Of a DNA stretch of 64,000 nt, positions 33,739 through 45,174 are shown one piece after another (the stretch's first letter is position 1; each line of letters begins with the position of its first letter). The stretch comes from Eucalyptus grandis (Eukaryota; Streptophyta; Magnoliopsida; Myrtales; Myrtaceae). Where the stretch lies: the NCBI RefSeq assembly GCF_016545825.1, contig NC_052618.1, positions 50,111,127-50,175,126 of the forward strand, given 5' to 3'. The notes under the pieces were generated by a model. It was not told the DNA's origin. It did not search any database and saw only the letters and a program-made list of their open reading frames with translations. The translations under genes were made by a program, and so were the position numbers.

Positions 33739-36248
33739 TGTTGACACCTAATTTTGGAAAAATAAAATTGCATTTTGAAAAGAAAAAAAAAATTGGGAAA
33801 ATTGATTTGATTGATTATGCATGGAAGTTTGAAATTCTGATGAGTATTCAGATTTTGATAAATGTAGAAACAATTGAAAGATCAGGCGAACAAAGGGCAA
33901 GGATTTTGATAAAATGGAAGGAATCGATGCAAAATTGAGTTGATTGCGAAATCATGCTCCGATTTGCATCCATGATTTAATGTAACAGAAGATGGAAGCT
34001 TAAAATTTTCCATAGAAAACGGCCGATCATAACCACTATAAAAAGGAGTTGACCTGCACAGGGTTCAGGGGGAGCGAATTCGAAAAAATTCAAAGGAGAG
34101 ATTGAGAGAAAATTCGTACGAGGAAAAGCAACTTTCGTCGATTTTGTTTCAAGGAGAAAACCCTTAATCTTTTCTTTCTCTGACAGAAAGGGAAAAGTCA
34201 ACAGTGACAACAGGAAACTTCAGTGAGAGAAACGTGCGAATGGACAGGTGAGAGAGGGAGAAAATAAAAAGAGAGAAGCAAAAAAAAAAAAAACGCTCTG
34301 TTCTTCTTCTCCGTGGCTTTCCTTTGCCGCGTGACCAACCCCTGCACCTCTGGTCTCCGAGCTGCTCGCGCTGCTTTCGCCGCATCTCTGCCACTGCCGT
34401 CTCGCTGGACTCACCCTTGATGCGTAGCCGCATCCCCGCTGCGCCAGCGCCTCCACTTGAGCCCCGCTCCGAACACACCTCTGTTGACGCCATCGCTGCT
34501 CCAGTCTGCAACCCAACAACGCCGCTACCACGATTTGCAGTAGCCCTCGAAACCCCCACACCGAGCCCTTGCCGTGTCTCCGCTCACCACCGCCTCAGCA
34601 TCCCGCCCGCACCAGACCGCGATCACCCTTGCCAGCCACTGCAGATCGCGACTCCAATACCACCGGAGCCCGAGCGCCGCCTTGCCGCCGACGACCAGCA
34701 GTCCCGGCGCTATTCAGCCCTCGCCGGAGTCCGAACTCACGCCGGCCGACCACCTTCCTCCCCCCGGCGTCAACCCCCCTGTCTTTGTTACTCACCTTAG
34801 GTAGCTTTTCATTACTATTATTATTATTTTACCTTTTACCTTTTACTTTTACCCTTTTTTATAAGTTAGTTTATTTCATTCTGTTCATTTGTTAATATTT
34901 GTGAATTTAGTATACATTATCTGTAGGGATTTTGTCTGAAATTAATATAATTATTAATTTGATCTGAGAGACATCGGATCATTTTTCTAATTATTTTTAA
35001 TTTTTGGGCTTTTTGGTAGAATCTCAATTGTTAAATCATAATAATTATTTAATTTGGTCCATAAGACTTTGGACCAGATTTTTTAATTATTCTAAGTTTT
35101 GTGATGATTAGGGTCAGAATAATTGTTAATTTAACATGTGAGACGACAGGTTATTTTTTCAATTATTTTGATCCTTTATTTAGTGATTATATTAATTTTT
35201 TAGATTTAACCCTTATTTAACAATTATTCAACTTAAAAAAAACTAAAAAGAAAATAAAAAATCAAAAATCAAAATATTAAAAAAAAATGCATGAGCATAT
35301 AGGACATTAGGGTTTAATATAAGAGACACGTAGGTTTAATTAATCAAATTTTTAGGATTATATTTCTAGGATTGCATTTTTAGATAATATTTTTAGGACT
35401 GCATTTTTAGATATTTAAAAATAATAATAAGTTAGGATTAGACTTAAATAGCCTTTTTAGAGTCTTAGATATAATTGGCACATTTTCATATTATCATCCT
35501 CTTTTTAAAATAAAAAATAAAAATAAAAATAGTTTTCTAAGACAGAATAGGGTTTAAGTCAAATTAATCCCAAAAAATGGATTAGAAAATTATTTTTTTA
35601 GATAGCTTAATTAGGGTTTTATTAGTTTTGAATTTCAATAAAAAATACAAAAATACTAGGTGCATATTAACTAGTTTGCATAATAGGATCATTTAATCAG
35701 AATTTATTTACTAGTAAAATTAGGTCATGAGGTGCATGTTAACTAGTTTGCATAATAGGCCCATTTAATTAGAACTTGCATATTAATAAAACTAAGTCAT
35801 TCTAATTTTCAAGAAAACCCAAAAAAATTTGTTTGCTTTGTGTGATGCAATTTATTTATTGAATGCTTGAGCATCTGTGTGATCACCTTTTTGCATGATA
35901 GTAATTTAGGTTAAAATAAATCCAAGTTGCCTGCAAAAAAAATATTTTGAAAATTAAAAGAAATGGTACCGAAAGGGCATTAGAAAATTCTAGTGTAACC
36001 AAGTCTTCGTACCCTTAGTCTCTGGTTCGTAGGAGTAAAATAAATCTCCCTTTATTTTACTTAGGTATCTAATCGACCTACCATAAATCGATTAGTGGCG
36101 ACTCCTAGATATTAATCATTTGCATGTTAAATAATTTAACCTTAAGTCGCGATTTGGTATGGGCTTGGGAGAGCCCGAGCTAAGTTTAAAGACTTAGGAG
36201 TCCATTAACCTAGTTTTAGGTGGTGCACCCGAAATTTAGGTCGCGACA
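33739..36248 (+). mobile_element. 3' LTR of the gag-only Tat/Ogre element
   Basis: 2510 bp, TGTTGACACC to GGTCGCGACA, with TATA box TATAAAAAG at 34037-34045. It retains the ~50-bp segment (near 33800-33860) missing from the 5' LTR. ORFs at 34164-34800 mirror those of the 5' LTR and follow from LTR identity rather than selection. Confidence 0.95.
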
Positions 36249-37590
36249 CTGGTGAAGGCCACGCGTTGAGAAGAAGCAGACGAGGGCAGCTTCTTCAGTG
36301 GCTTCGCTCGGTGGTCAACAAAGATGGGAGAAGACCTGCTGCTGTTGACCGAAGATGACGCATGGAGAGGCTAGCCGAAATGGTGGAGGTGAGGGCCGAA
36401 GGATGCGCGGCAGATGGGAGGGAACGATCGCAGAGGCTGCTCGCGGGGAAAGGCTTCGCTGGACTGGATTTCAACCGAAAGAATTAAAGTAGAAGCTAAA
36501 CAAAGAAATTGAAAGTGAAGCCGAAGACTGGGGTTGTCGCACAAAGGGAAAATGGAAGGAAATAGAGGGACTGTCCGGTTATGATGAGAGAAAGAGAAAG
36601 ATGGATAAAGATGAGAGGTGAGGGGCTCCACTAAGGCTTGATATTTTGCAAAATATCAATCAAGAATCACTCTTGGCCATGTAGAAATACTTGGCCTTCA
36701 ATAGACCATCAAAATGACCCTCATAACCTCTCAAGTAGTCCAATAATGCTGGGGTGAGGGGATGTTACGAATTTCTCATGGTCTTGCTTCAATTGCTCTT
36801 CCATTCTCTCTTGATTTATTTTCAATTGGCCACCATAATTTCAATTGATATATCAATTATCAAATTGATAATTTTCATCACCCATTTACCCATCTTGCAT
36901 CTCAATTTTGTGATTGAAACCATCTTCAGCCTTTTCTGCACAAAAATGACCCGGCGACGACTTTTTCCCAAAAAGTCTTTGTTGTCGGAAAAATCTTCTG
37001 AGACTAAGTCGATACTCCTAGAATTTTTTTGACATGACAGAAACTTTAATTTCTGAAATCGAACTTGAATTCGCGGTTAATTTCCACTTGACGCGTTTTT
37101 AGTGCGACTTAGGCTACTGGGTAACTTTCAGAAATTTTAAAGTGCAAATGACCGGTGGTTGATTTTCTTCGAGCCACTATAAACCCACTCGACTCATTGG
37201 CAACTCTCGATTGTCGTGAAAATCTCGAGGATCCAAATATGGACACAGGGTACCAAAACAATAAGATAATCAGTCTAGTGCTGGTCGACAAGAATTTTCC
37301 AATTTAGTGGTGTCACCCACAATTAGCCACACATCTCTGTCGACCCAGTCTATCTCTGATTTCAAATCGATTTTTTTAATTGTGCCGTAATGACCTCTAA
37401 AGATGGACACGGTCGAGAAGCTGATTCCTGATCGAGTTCTCAAGTCTATTGTCTTAAAATTTCTTAATGGCTTCCCTAGATAGTCTAATTATCTCAAGAA
37501 TGATCAGTTCTAAGAATAGCCCTATAGGCGCATCAATGAAATGCCTGATTTATTCAGTAAAAGACAGGGTTGAAAAATCTGGATGTCACA
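36249..37590 (-). mobile_element. LTR B, right part
   Basis: It starts with the right copy of CTGGT (36249-36253) and ends ...CTGGATGTCACA at 37590. It matches the terminal part of LTRs Y and C (CTACTGGGTAACTTT, GTGATCGA-like and GATCAG blocks). Confidence 0.9.
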
Positions 37591-40102
37591 AGGAATCCTT
37601 AGAATGTACTAGGAGGTGCAAGCAGCAAAGACATCTTATCTAATCTGAAATGTTAGTCTCAAAAAGGGGTGAGTACAACCACCCAGCAGCTAAAGATCTA
37701 CTAAGCTATATCATGCAGAACTATCACAATCTAATTTCATGCAAGATAGACAAAACATATAATCAAAAGAATAAGTATGCATCAATCAATAAAGCTTTTC
37801 AAAGTAATGGCAATTGTAGTTTCGAAACCAAAATGCACCATTTCAGTCACACGGGTCTCAATTATAGGGCCAAACTGTTATGACATGTGCCATTCCGTGC
37901 CACACAATTTTGTCCCATAATCAGGCGTAACTCAGTAGAATCATCAGTTTTAGAACTCAGTTTATTTTTCCATTTCCCTACGTCTATCCTAAAGGACCAG
38001 CATTTGCGTCCCTTCGGGCATTCGTACCCAACTTGGTGTCGCGAAAGCCTCTGGTATTCAGTCACCAGGCATCTAGAGCGAGTCGTGTCACACCTCCAGG
38101 CATCTCGTACCCCACCTGACATCACGAGAAATCTCCGAGGCTTGCCATGAAAATGGTTACCCCTACCCTCCGGGCATGTATTCATAATACAACTGGACTT
38201 CCTGACACTCCCGAGGTACCTCTCGAGCACTGCGGACCCTAGACATCCAAAGGGCATCAACTCTTGCGAACCTTTGGGCCTCTCGACTCCCGGGGCATCG
38301 TTGACCCGAGGGTCCGACGGCATCAATCATATCTCAACCATGGTATTTCAACCAAATCATTTCAATTTCAAACCATTTTCAAAACAACAACATTTGAAAT
38401 CCTTTTTGGGTTCTTGACAATCTCCCTTGTCTAATATCAAGCAATGCAAATTGAGATTGTTAAAGGCATGTCAATGCGTTAAAGGCATGTCAATGCAACA
38501 ACAGTAGGCTTTAAAATATATGCCATTTCCATGTCAATGGAATCAATTCACAAAACTCAGCAGCAAAACATCGAACCTATAGGTCCACTTCCACGATTAA
38601 CCTTCCAATGCATTTCAAAAATCACGTGCAATTTCATGGACCACACTTGTGCCTCACGGCCAGAATTGAAAAGAGTTATCAAAACATAATTAATTTGAAA
38701 ATCGGCACATTGGCAAGTTTAAACCTCACTCCCGACTTCAAGGTTTTTAAAACTAGGTTATGTAAAAATTTGAGATTTCGAGGGTACCAAAACTTTTTCC
38801 TTTCCTTTTTGAAACATTGGTGAATGGCACCTCGGTACATAAAGATTTCAGCATCAATCGGGAGGTTTTCCAAACCGTTTACAAGCAGAATTTTTTAAAG
38901 CTTTGTCAATGCTAAAATCGATGTATAATCAGAGTCCAAAATCACGTGCAAACCTGAAAACTACAAGGTTTCATCAACCATTTAACCCCAAAACAGTTTC
39001 GATTACTCTACATCACACCATTCAACACCAAATTCAAGCAATCCAGTCTAGTAATGCACGTCTTCAGACAACAACAGCACTATACTATATAGATTAGTAG
39101 ACTTCAACTTGCCTCAAGTCCTACAACGTTGACAGCAAGTAAAGCAGGAAACTGGCGGGTCACGGATACGGCTCAACGACGGCTAATGCGAGTGGTGTCG
39201 ATGGCGGCAGCGCGCCCGCACGAACGGAGGGCGGTCTCCTTCCTTCCCCCTCACTCTTGCTCGCTACTCGCTCACAATTTCTCTCGCTCACTCGTTGCAC
39301 TCACTCGCTCTCTCTCTCTGCTCGAATTTTGCTCGGCTCTTTCTCTCTCTTACTCTCTGTTACGAGCATTTTGTTCGATTCACCGCTTGTTGACTGTCCT
39401 AGTCAACAAAGAAATGCGGTGGCTTCATTGATTGAAGACAGCTGGGCGGGACATGGATTTTAGCATGTCATTCGGTTGCCGACTCCCCCCTTGCATGCAC
39501 TGGCGTGTCCGTTGATGGGCGCCTCTCGGTCAATTATTCTCCATTTGTTGACCAGCGGATGTGACTCCTTCGCACGCTGGGGTCTTGAAATTTGCTGGCA
39601 GCCGAGTGGGAAGCAATGTGGCTTTTGCTGAGTGCCCCTCGGTCAACAATTCCCTTCCTTAGTTGACTCAAGTGTCGACCAAATGGAGAGGAGTTAGGAT
39701 GGTTTGGACGTGCATGGTCTTTCCTCCCCAAGCATGCATGCATGTTCCTCATGCATGGCCGAAGTCCCTTCCTTCGGCTCACTAAATAATTATTAGATTA
39801 AGGTCCAAGTCCCTCTCTTATTACATAAATACTTAAGTGGTATAGTAGTGTAGTGTCATCGGAACAAGTGTGCACAAGAGTTGTGCTTAGTAGGGTACAC
39901 ATGCGGGTGGGAGAGGATCTCAATCGTAGCGTTACCTAAAAGAATTTTTTGACGTTTGGACCATTACAAAACATAATGTATCGGTCCAACGATGATAAAA
40001 CGATGTCTGCAAATGGTACTAATGATGCAGTCCGACAATGCTTCTGTCAATCTGTCACGGACAATCACATATTCGAGGTCTGGCAAAAATCCGGATGCCA
40101 CA
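37591..40102 (-). mobile_element. Gypsy solo LTR D, family I, right part
   Basis: This continues LTR D after LTR B, starting with the second copy of AGGAA. It shares blocks with LTR E (TCTAATCTGAAATGTT, GGGGTGAGTACAACC, and a GGCATC-rich block) and ends GGATGCCACA. Net length of D is about 3.13 kb. There is no internal region, so D is a solo LTR. No gene seen: ORFs at 37862-38326 and 39129-39463 are translations of LTR sequence. Confidence 0.83.
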
Positions 40103-40107
40103 GATCA

Positions 40108-40123
40108 CTTGCCTTTCGCCACA
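40108..40123 (+). mobile_element. Last 16 bp of the copia 3' LTR
   Basis: CTTGCCTTTCGCCACA corresponds to CTCACTTTTCGCAACA at the end of the 5' LTR (11895-11910). It lies directly after the right-hand target duplication of LTR D, showing that about 22.7 kb was inserted within the last bases of this LTR. Confidence 0.75.
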
Positions 40124-40660
40124 AAATATATACCAAACTGCAGATTAATTATCAATAGTGTAACAATCCGCAATAGAATGCCATCAAGCAACTCAAGTTT
40201 GGCATTAGGATCAAAATCAGGCGCTAGAATTGAGATTAGAACAGGAACAATCTAATGCTAATACACAATGCGAGAGAATATTGACTTTGTGTATTGCTCA
40301 ATTGGACAAGGTATTACACTAGAGGGATATTCGTATCTAGGATAATATACACAAGGAAGTAATCTATTATGGGGTGTTTAACTCCAAACCATCCCTTCCT
40401 GTTATATCGTGAAGTGTAAAAGTCAAAAGAACACTTTGTTCTCATGCATCCTTTCATTACAAAAGGATAATCAGTTGATGATCAAGAATACTTAAATCTA
40501 CAAAAGTCATTTCAAACATTCGCAAAATATTGCGAATTTGTTAATAATAATCTACCTAAGATGCTCTTATGAGCAACATGTTATACATCCATATTTTTCT
40601 AAACTAGCTCATGAATCATATCAAGCTAGTCGTTTTTATTTTCCCTTTATTTTTTATGTC
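40124..40660 (-). mobile_element. Degenerate copia LTR and leader relic
   Basis: It matches 47885-48686 in several blocks: CAAGTTTGGCATTA(G/A)GATCA, GGAACAATCTA, CACAA(G/T)..GAAG(T/C)AATCT, and the GCAACATGTTATACATCCATA-type block near 40575. There is no coding region. An accompanying primer-site-like sequence near 40251 is too decayed to read. Confidence 0.6.
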
Positions 40661-40719
40661 ACACCCATGACACATATAACAATAGGCCATAGGTAAGCTT
40701 GTCACTATAAAAGCCTCTC

Positions 40720-41196
40720 CTAGTATGGAAGTTCTCCTTCATAGTTGCCTGGAGGATCGTAGTTGCACACAACGCACCACCACCCATTGTTACACTAAAC
40801 CTTAGCGCACCCAACTCGAACTGAGTTGCGTCAAACCACCTGAGTGTAGTGCAAGCAGTCGCACTCACTCTCGCAGGTGTTGGTGTTGTAATTGTAGTTC
40901 TGCTTCTCTACGACCCACAAGCTGACGGCGTAGGTGCCAGTGAATGTGCCGGTGCCCTTGGCAAGGTTCTCACCGTAGGTTCCATTGGAGTGCACAAGGC
41001 CACAGTCGCTGACCCATTGGTTCACATAGCTTTGGGCGTAGGCAACAAGCGTGTTGTCCCATGTCATGTTCACCACGCCAACTTGCTTCCGAGCAGCATT
41101 GTGAGAGTTAAGATAGTCTTGGGGTGAGTTTTGGACATGAGTAGGTTGAAAGAGAGAAATAGAGACAAGAGAGATGATGATGGTTAGAGAATTCAT
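40720..41196 (-). pseudogene. PR1-like: PR-1-like secreted CAP-domain gene with two premature stops
   Basis: An intronless frame of 158 codons, the usual length of plant pathogenesis-related protein 1. It opens with a signal peptide (MNSLTIIISLVSISLF...), cleavage probably before QNSPQDYLN, the classical mature PR-1 start. CAP signatures follow: HNAAR, YGENLAKG and HYTQVV. In the same frame there is a TGA at codon 122 (40831-40833), where PR-1 normally has Trp, and a TAG at codon 134 (40795-40797). The conserved tail CNYDPPGNY and the natural stop (40720-40722) follow. Both look like point nonsense changes. PR-1 proteins are apoplastic, sterol-binding, salicylate-induced defence proteins. The truncated product would lose the C-terminal CAP motif. 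Stop readthrough or a sequencing error cannot be excluded. Confidence 0.9.
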
Positions 41197-41254
41197 GATG
41201 CTCAAGGAATTAGCTGATGTTGGTTTAAGGTGATATTTTTTATGATCAGTTATG

Positions 41255-41263
41255 CTATTTATA
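41255..41263 (-). promoter_or_regulatory. TATA box of the PR-1-like pseudogene
   Basis: TATAAATAG on the minus strand, about 60 bp upstream of the ATG at 41196. The short leader between them is plausible, so the promoter region appears to survive. Confidence 0.65.
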
Positions 41264-41827
41264 AAAAATATATATATATATTTTCGGGGCTTCAACTTGC
41301 CATGTGCAATGAACTTATCAAGGAACATCTACTTTGGACAGCACAACCTTCCATTCAAATCTAGTTTGATCTGAAATGATAAACTAGTAACTGGTGCATG
41401 AGGAAGTAGTTTTGCATGTTCTTCCTTTCCTCAAATGGAAGTAAAGTAAAAGGCTCAAGTGAAGTTTGAAATTTCAGCAAATTGGATACATTATAATAAG
41501 AAGAATGTTAGACTTTATGTCGAGTAATGCTAAAGACATTGAGAATAGTGCATGAGATTAAATTATTAGGGGACATAAATAAAGTTTATCCAGTCGTAAT
41601 GATCCAACAAGTCTTATCCAAGCCTCCAATGGGGAATGCAGATAATTTCTCCCGATTTATTTACAATACCATCCATCACCACTGACCGTCCTCCAATGCC
41701 GCCCGCAAAGCTAGTCATCCTATCCATCGTTGTTGTTCAAAGATCCACCATCCATCTTCAACCAAACTATTTGTCTCTAGCGTCCCCCACCTCATAACAA
41801 TACATTACTACCTGCCCACACAAGAGA
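41264..41827. other. Upstream region of the PR-1 pseudogene, no gene seen
   Basis: A short (TA)n run adjoins the TATA box. The remainder is AT-rich without an ORF or recognised repeat. Defence cis-elements were not searched systematically. Confidence 0.6.
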
Positions 41828-43137
41828 AGTACATCAAATGTATCAAAAGTTATGTACAACACTCATTTTAATACTAAAAATTTTCATCGGATCACTTAAG
41901 TGCCCCTGATGAGAAATTTTGGCCAAAATATATACGTGATAATTTATAATTGAAATTTTAATATGAGTTGACATTTTTTTCTTTAGGAAAAAAAGAAGTT
42001 CTCTATGAATTTCCATGTGTACATTTCTCCGCCCCTCCCTCCACATCAGTTTTTTTCTTTTTTTCTGTCTTTCTTCTCTTTTCTCCCTTATGCACCCTCA
42101 CTGCTTCACACAGTACATGGACTCCTCGGCTACAACTTCATCAATGCTCACCCATCACCACCCAGACCTACGAGCTTCGCCACAACCTCAACAAACAACA
42201 CCAAGAATCGATGAACAACACCTGTGACGGGTAGGAGAGAAGGGGCGAGGAACGACATGGTTCAGATCTGTGAGAAGAGTGTTGTTCAGTCAAGATTGCT
42301 TGGTTTCATCAAATTATAAAGCCACGAAGCACGTCCCGCAATCAATTAACGCCAAGGTTGGATGGGAAACCAAGAACAAGCACGCGAACCTCACCCAAAC
42401 ATTTCATCGAAAATCTAAGGTACAACAACCGGAAAGCATTCAGACCGCAAATTCAGACCAAAACCAACCATAACCAGAAAACAACACTAGGACACAGAGA
42501 AAGGAATGAGCAGACCCAAAACGCATGCAGACCGGGGCCAGTGAGCCTCGTTCCGTCGATTCGACAAGACGGGGGAAAACAAGCTTGGTCGTAACTTGTG
42601 AAAGGAAAGTTGCCAGACGCGATTGCTAGGTAGATCGGAACAAAACGGCTCCAGAAACCGCCTCGAGGGACTTGGCCGGTGAAGAAGGCAATACCAACTG
42701 CGATTCGAACTTGCCGCAAATGGATCCGACTGAGCCTCCGGTTTGCAGCTTTTCAACGGATCGACTCTGTTAACGGCGGATTTTGAGGCAGTTTTGATGA
42801 ATTGCCCAGACAAGAAACCAGAGAGAAATTCCCTGCTGCATCCCCTTTCAGTCGATCGTTTAGCAAGAAATTGATTTTTCTTGCTGAACGAAGTCGTTTG
42901 GGTCATGCAGGCAGCTGAAACTTGTTAAACGTGTCGTTTTGAGCTTTTTATGCTGAATTAGGCCGCCCGCAAGCCACATAGTGGAAAAAATATCAAAATT
43001 TTGTCTCATCAAATTTCCAGCACTTGAGACACTTAAATAATTATTTTTTATTTAAGTGACATTTAAGTGATCTAAAGAAAAAAAAAATTGACATTGAGGT
43101 GAGCGTCATACATAACTTTTGACACTTTTAGTGTACT
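41828..43137. mobile_element. TIR element carrying ~1 kb of unrelated internal sequence
   Basis: Ends are AGTACATCAAATGTATCAAAAGT on the left and its inverted counterpart ...ACTTTTGACACTTTTAGTGTACT on the right. Both sides also carry the sub-terminal CACTCA and GATCACTTAAGTG blocks. This is the same family as 44193-44713, but about 800 bp longer. The interior (about 41990-42960) is unlike that relative and more GC-rich and gene-like in texture. No clear target duplication is visible. No transposase is seen. Confidence 0.75.
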
Positions 43138-44192
43138 TCTCTCTCATATCACTCTTAGCAATGGCCGCCATCAAGACATTGACGAGCTCTAACCAACCCT
43201 CGACGCCTTAACGCTGTCGAGATTGCAGCGAGTGTCTCGATCTAGAGGTGCATCCTCCTTATCTAGAGACTCAACCCCTCCAGGCCAGATCTAGAGGTAG
43301 CAAGATCCGGATCCATCGCCCGTGGTCGCCGTTGCCCCTTGATTTATTGCTTAACAAATCAACCTTCCATAAAAATAAATAAATAAATAAATAAATATAA
43401 AAAAGATAAAATTTATGGATCATTCTTTAATGTCTCTGCCATTTTCCTTATTTTAAGCTATCTAACAGGTACATGTACTTCTCTTTTGTCTCCATTAAGT
43501 TATCATCCACTTGTTTTTAAATTAATACACGCAAGAAATCCATATTATTTGTGTTTTTAATTTTATGAGCTACTTTTACGGTTCTGCAATTGGCATAAAT
43601 GCGAGGGGCACGCCCTCACATCCCCACTTAGCATTGAACGGTTAGAAGTGCATCTTGTATCAGTCTATCGCACCATAAATAAGTCTTATAACAAAGAAAT
43701 TATAATGAGCTTGACATACGTAATAAATTGAATCTGAATCATAAAAATTGTTTAGATAATACGTGAGTCCCACCTAGATCTTATCAAATTCAACAGTCCA
43801 GATTTGGGATGTAAAATACTATGTAAAGTAGAGTAAATGTCCATTAGGAAAATGATTTGAGTAATTTCTCATCGACCGAAATATGCCCTCTCTCTCTCCC
43901 TCTGCGCACATGCACTTGTGTGCTTCACCATCAAGCCGCAATCAATTGAAGATCAAACTTGATCGAACAGTTATGTGACTAATTCAATCAAATCTGAAGA
44001 GGACAAAGAGGGAGGCTACCTCATCGCAAGATCATGGAAAAAAGGAGGTCGACTCTCGATGTCGCAATTGAGCATAGGCTCACTATCAACTAGAAGCCAA
44101 TGCTTGATTTAATTTGGGTGACGTTGCTGATGAAATTATGTTGTGGTCATGTTGCTAACACCTGAGGCCATCATGTGTGTCCTCTAAGGATT
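43138..44192. other. Unassigned, AT-rich, no gene seen
   Basis: It contains an (AAAT)n run at about 43374-43397 and a short CTCTCTCT stretch near 43889. No ORF or repeat match to other parts of the window was recognised. Confidence 0.6.
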
Positions 44193-44713
44193 AGTACACC
44201 AGAAGTGTCAAAAGTAGTGTACGGTGCTCACTTTAATGCGAAAAGTTTTTTTGGATCACTTAAGTGCCACTTTTTTAAAAACATGATCATTTAAGTCCCG
44301 ACTCCAATTTTGATGGCCGGAAATCCAACGTAGCTATATTTTATTAATTTCTCAGTCCCACATAGTTCGCTGGCATACCTACTTAGCATATAACACATAA
44401 ATGAAGTAGCCCGAAAGTTGTAAAATGTGATCATTTAAATGCAAAATTTTATTTAAAATGATCATTTAAGTGCCAAATTTTGTTTAAAGTGATCATTTTG
44501 GTGGTAGTTGTTATTTAAAAACGATCACTTCAGTGCTAAGCATGCCATGTGGAAATGCCATATGGACTGGATTTTTTAAAATTTTGAATGACAGGTAATC
44601 AATTTGGCACTTAAGTGATCATTTTTTCTCTAATTTAGTACTTAAGTGAGTTGTCAAAAACTTTTGACACTAAAGTAAGTGCCGTACACAACTTTTGATA
44701 CTTCTAGTGTACT
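44193..44713. mobile_element. MITE with AGTACAC(C/T)AGAAGT termini, complete copy
   Basis: 521 bp between AGTACACCAGAAGTGTCAAA and the inverted TTTGATACTTCTAGTGTACT. The interior repeats the motif GATCA(C/T)TTAAGTGC several times with changing spacing. A truncated relative lies at 62151-62515. No reading frame, so mobilised in trans if at all. The superfamily is not determined because no clean target duplication is seen. Confidence 0.82.
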
Positions 44714-45174
44714 TATCAAGTATCCCCTACCTACTCTTCAAACCTCCTTTTTCATTGCCATGTCATTTAATGGAGATACAAAGTTGACAAACACATAAAC
44801 AAGACAATATCAAAAAGGAAACATGGACCTATATTTGTTGCACTTCTTAGCGTGCTCATCACTTTGTCTAATAATTTTTATCAAGTCTTCCTACTCAATC
44901 AACCCTCTCATTCTTCACCATTAGCCACCGTCTCTGGCCGTTATGGTCACTTGTCAGCACCGTCACTCCTCCACATCTCGTTGTTATCTCCATCGTGTCA
45001 TCCACGACCATCTTTGTTTTCTCTATTTGCAAACCGAAAACACTCTCTCCCTCACTCTGTTTCTTCTCTCACCACCAAATCTCTATAAGGTCTCGGCAGC
45101 ACCATTGATGACCTGATCTGGCCATGGCCTTTGAGATCTCACCTCAATCTCAATGGACAGGCAGATGGATGAGG
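44714..45174. other. Unassigned, no gene seen
   Basis: A 78-codon frame at 44852-45088 is Ser/Pro/His-rich low complexity. The stretch ends with GATGAGG, the possible left target duplication of the next LTR. Confidence 0.55.

Larger units (their letters stand above)
25163..36248 (+). mobile_element. Non-autonomous Tat/Ogre-type LTR retrotransposon carrying gag only
   Basis: A structurally complete insertion: LTRs at 25163-27628 and 33739-36248, PBS at 27632-27649, PPT at 33725-33736, and a perfect 5-bp target duplication CTGGT on both sides (25158-25162, 36249-36253). The internal 6.1 kb encodes one intact gag frame (to 30172) and then about 3.5 kb without recognisable protease, RT, RNase H or integrase, ending in a tandem array. 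Full-length Tat/Ogre elements have all of these and often extra ORFs. This arrangement matches what has been described as TR-GAG elements: mobilised in trans, gag supplied by the element itself. LTRs are highly similar, with scattered substitutions and small indels, so insertion is younger than its surroundings. Confidence 0.92.

Noticed and set aside
37862..38326. 154-codon minus-strand ORF
   Set aside because: Lies in the GGCATC-rich block of LTR D; the equivalent block in LTR E does not keep the frame.
40659..40868. 69-codon ORF in another frame over the PR-1 tail
   Set aside because: The natural PR-1 C-terminus reads in the original frame past the two stops, so no frameshift is needed and this ORF is a shadow.
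42487..42906. 139-codon minus ORF inside the TIR element
   Set aside because: No recognisable domain. Kept as a possible captured fragment in the findings, not called as a gene.
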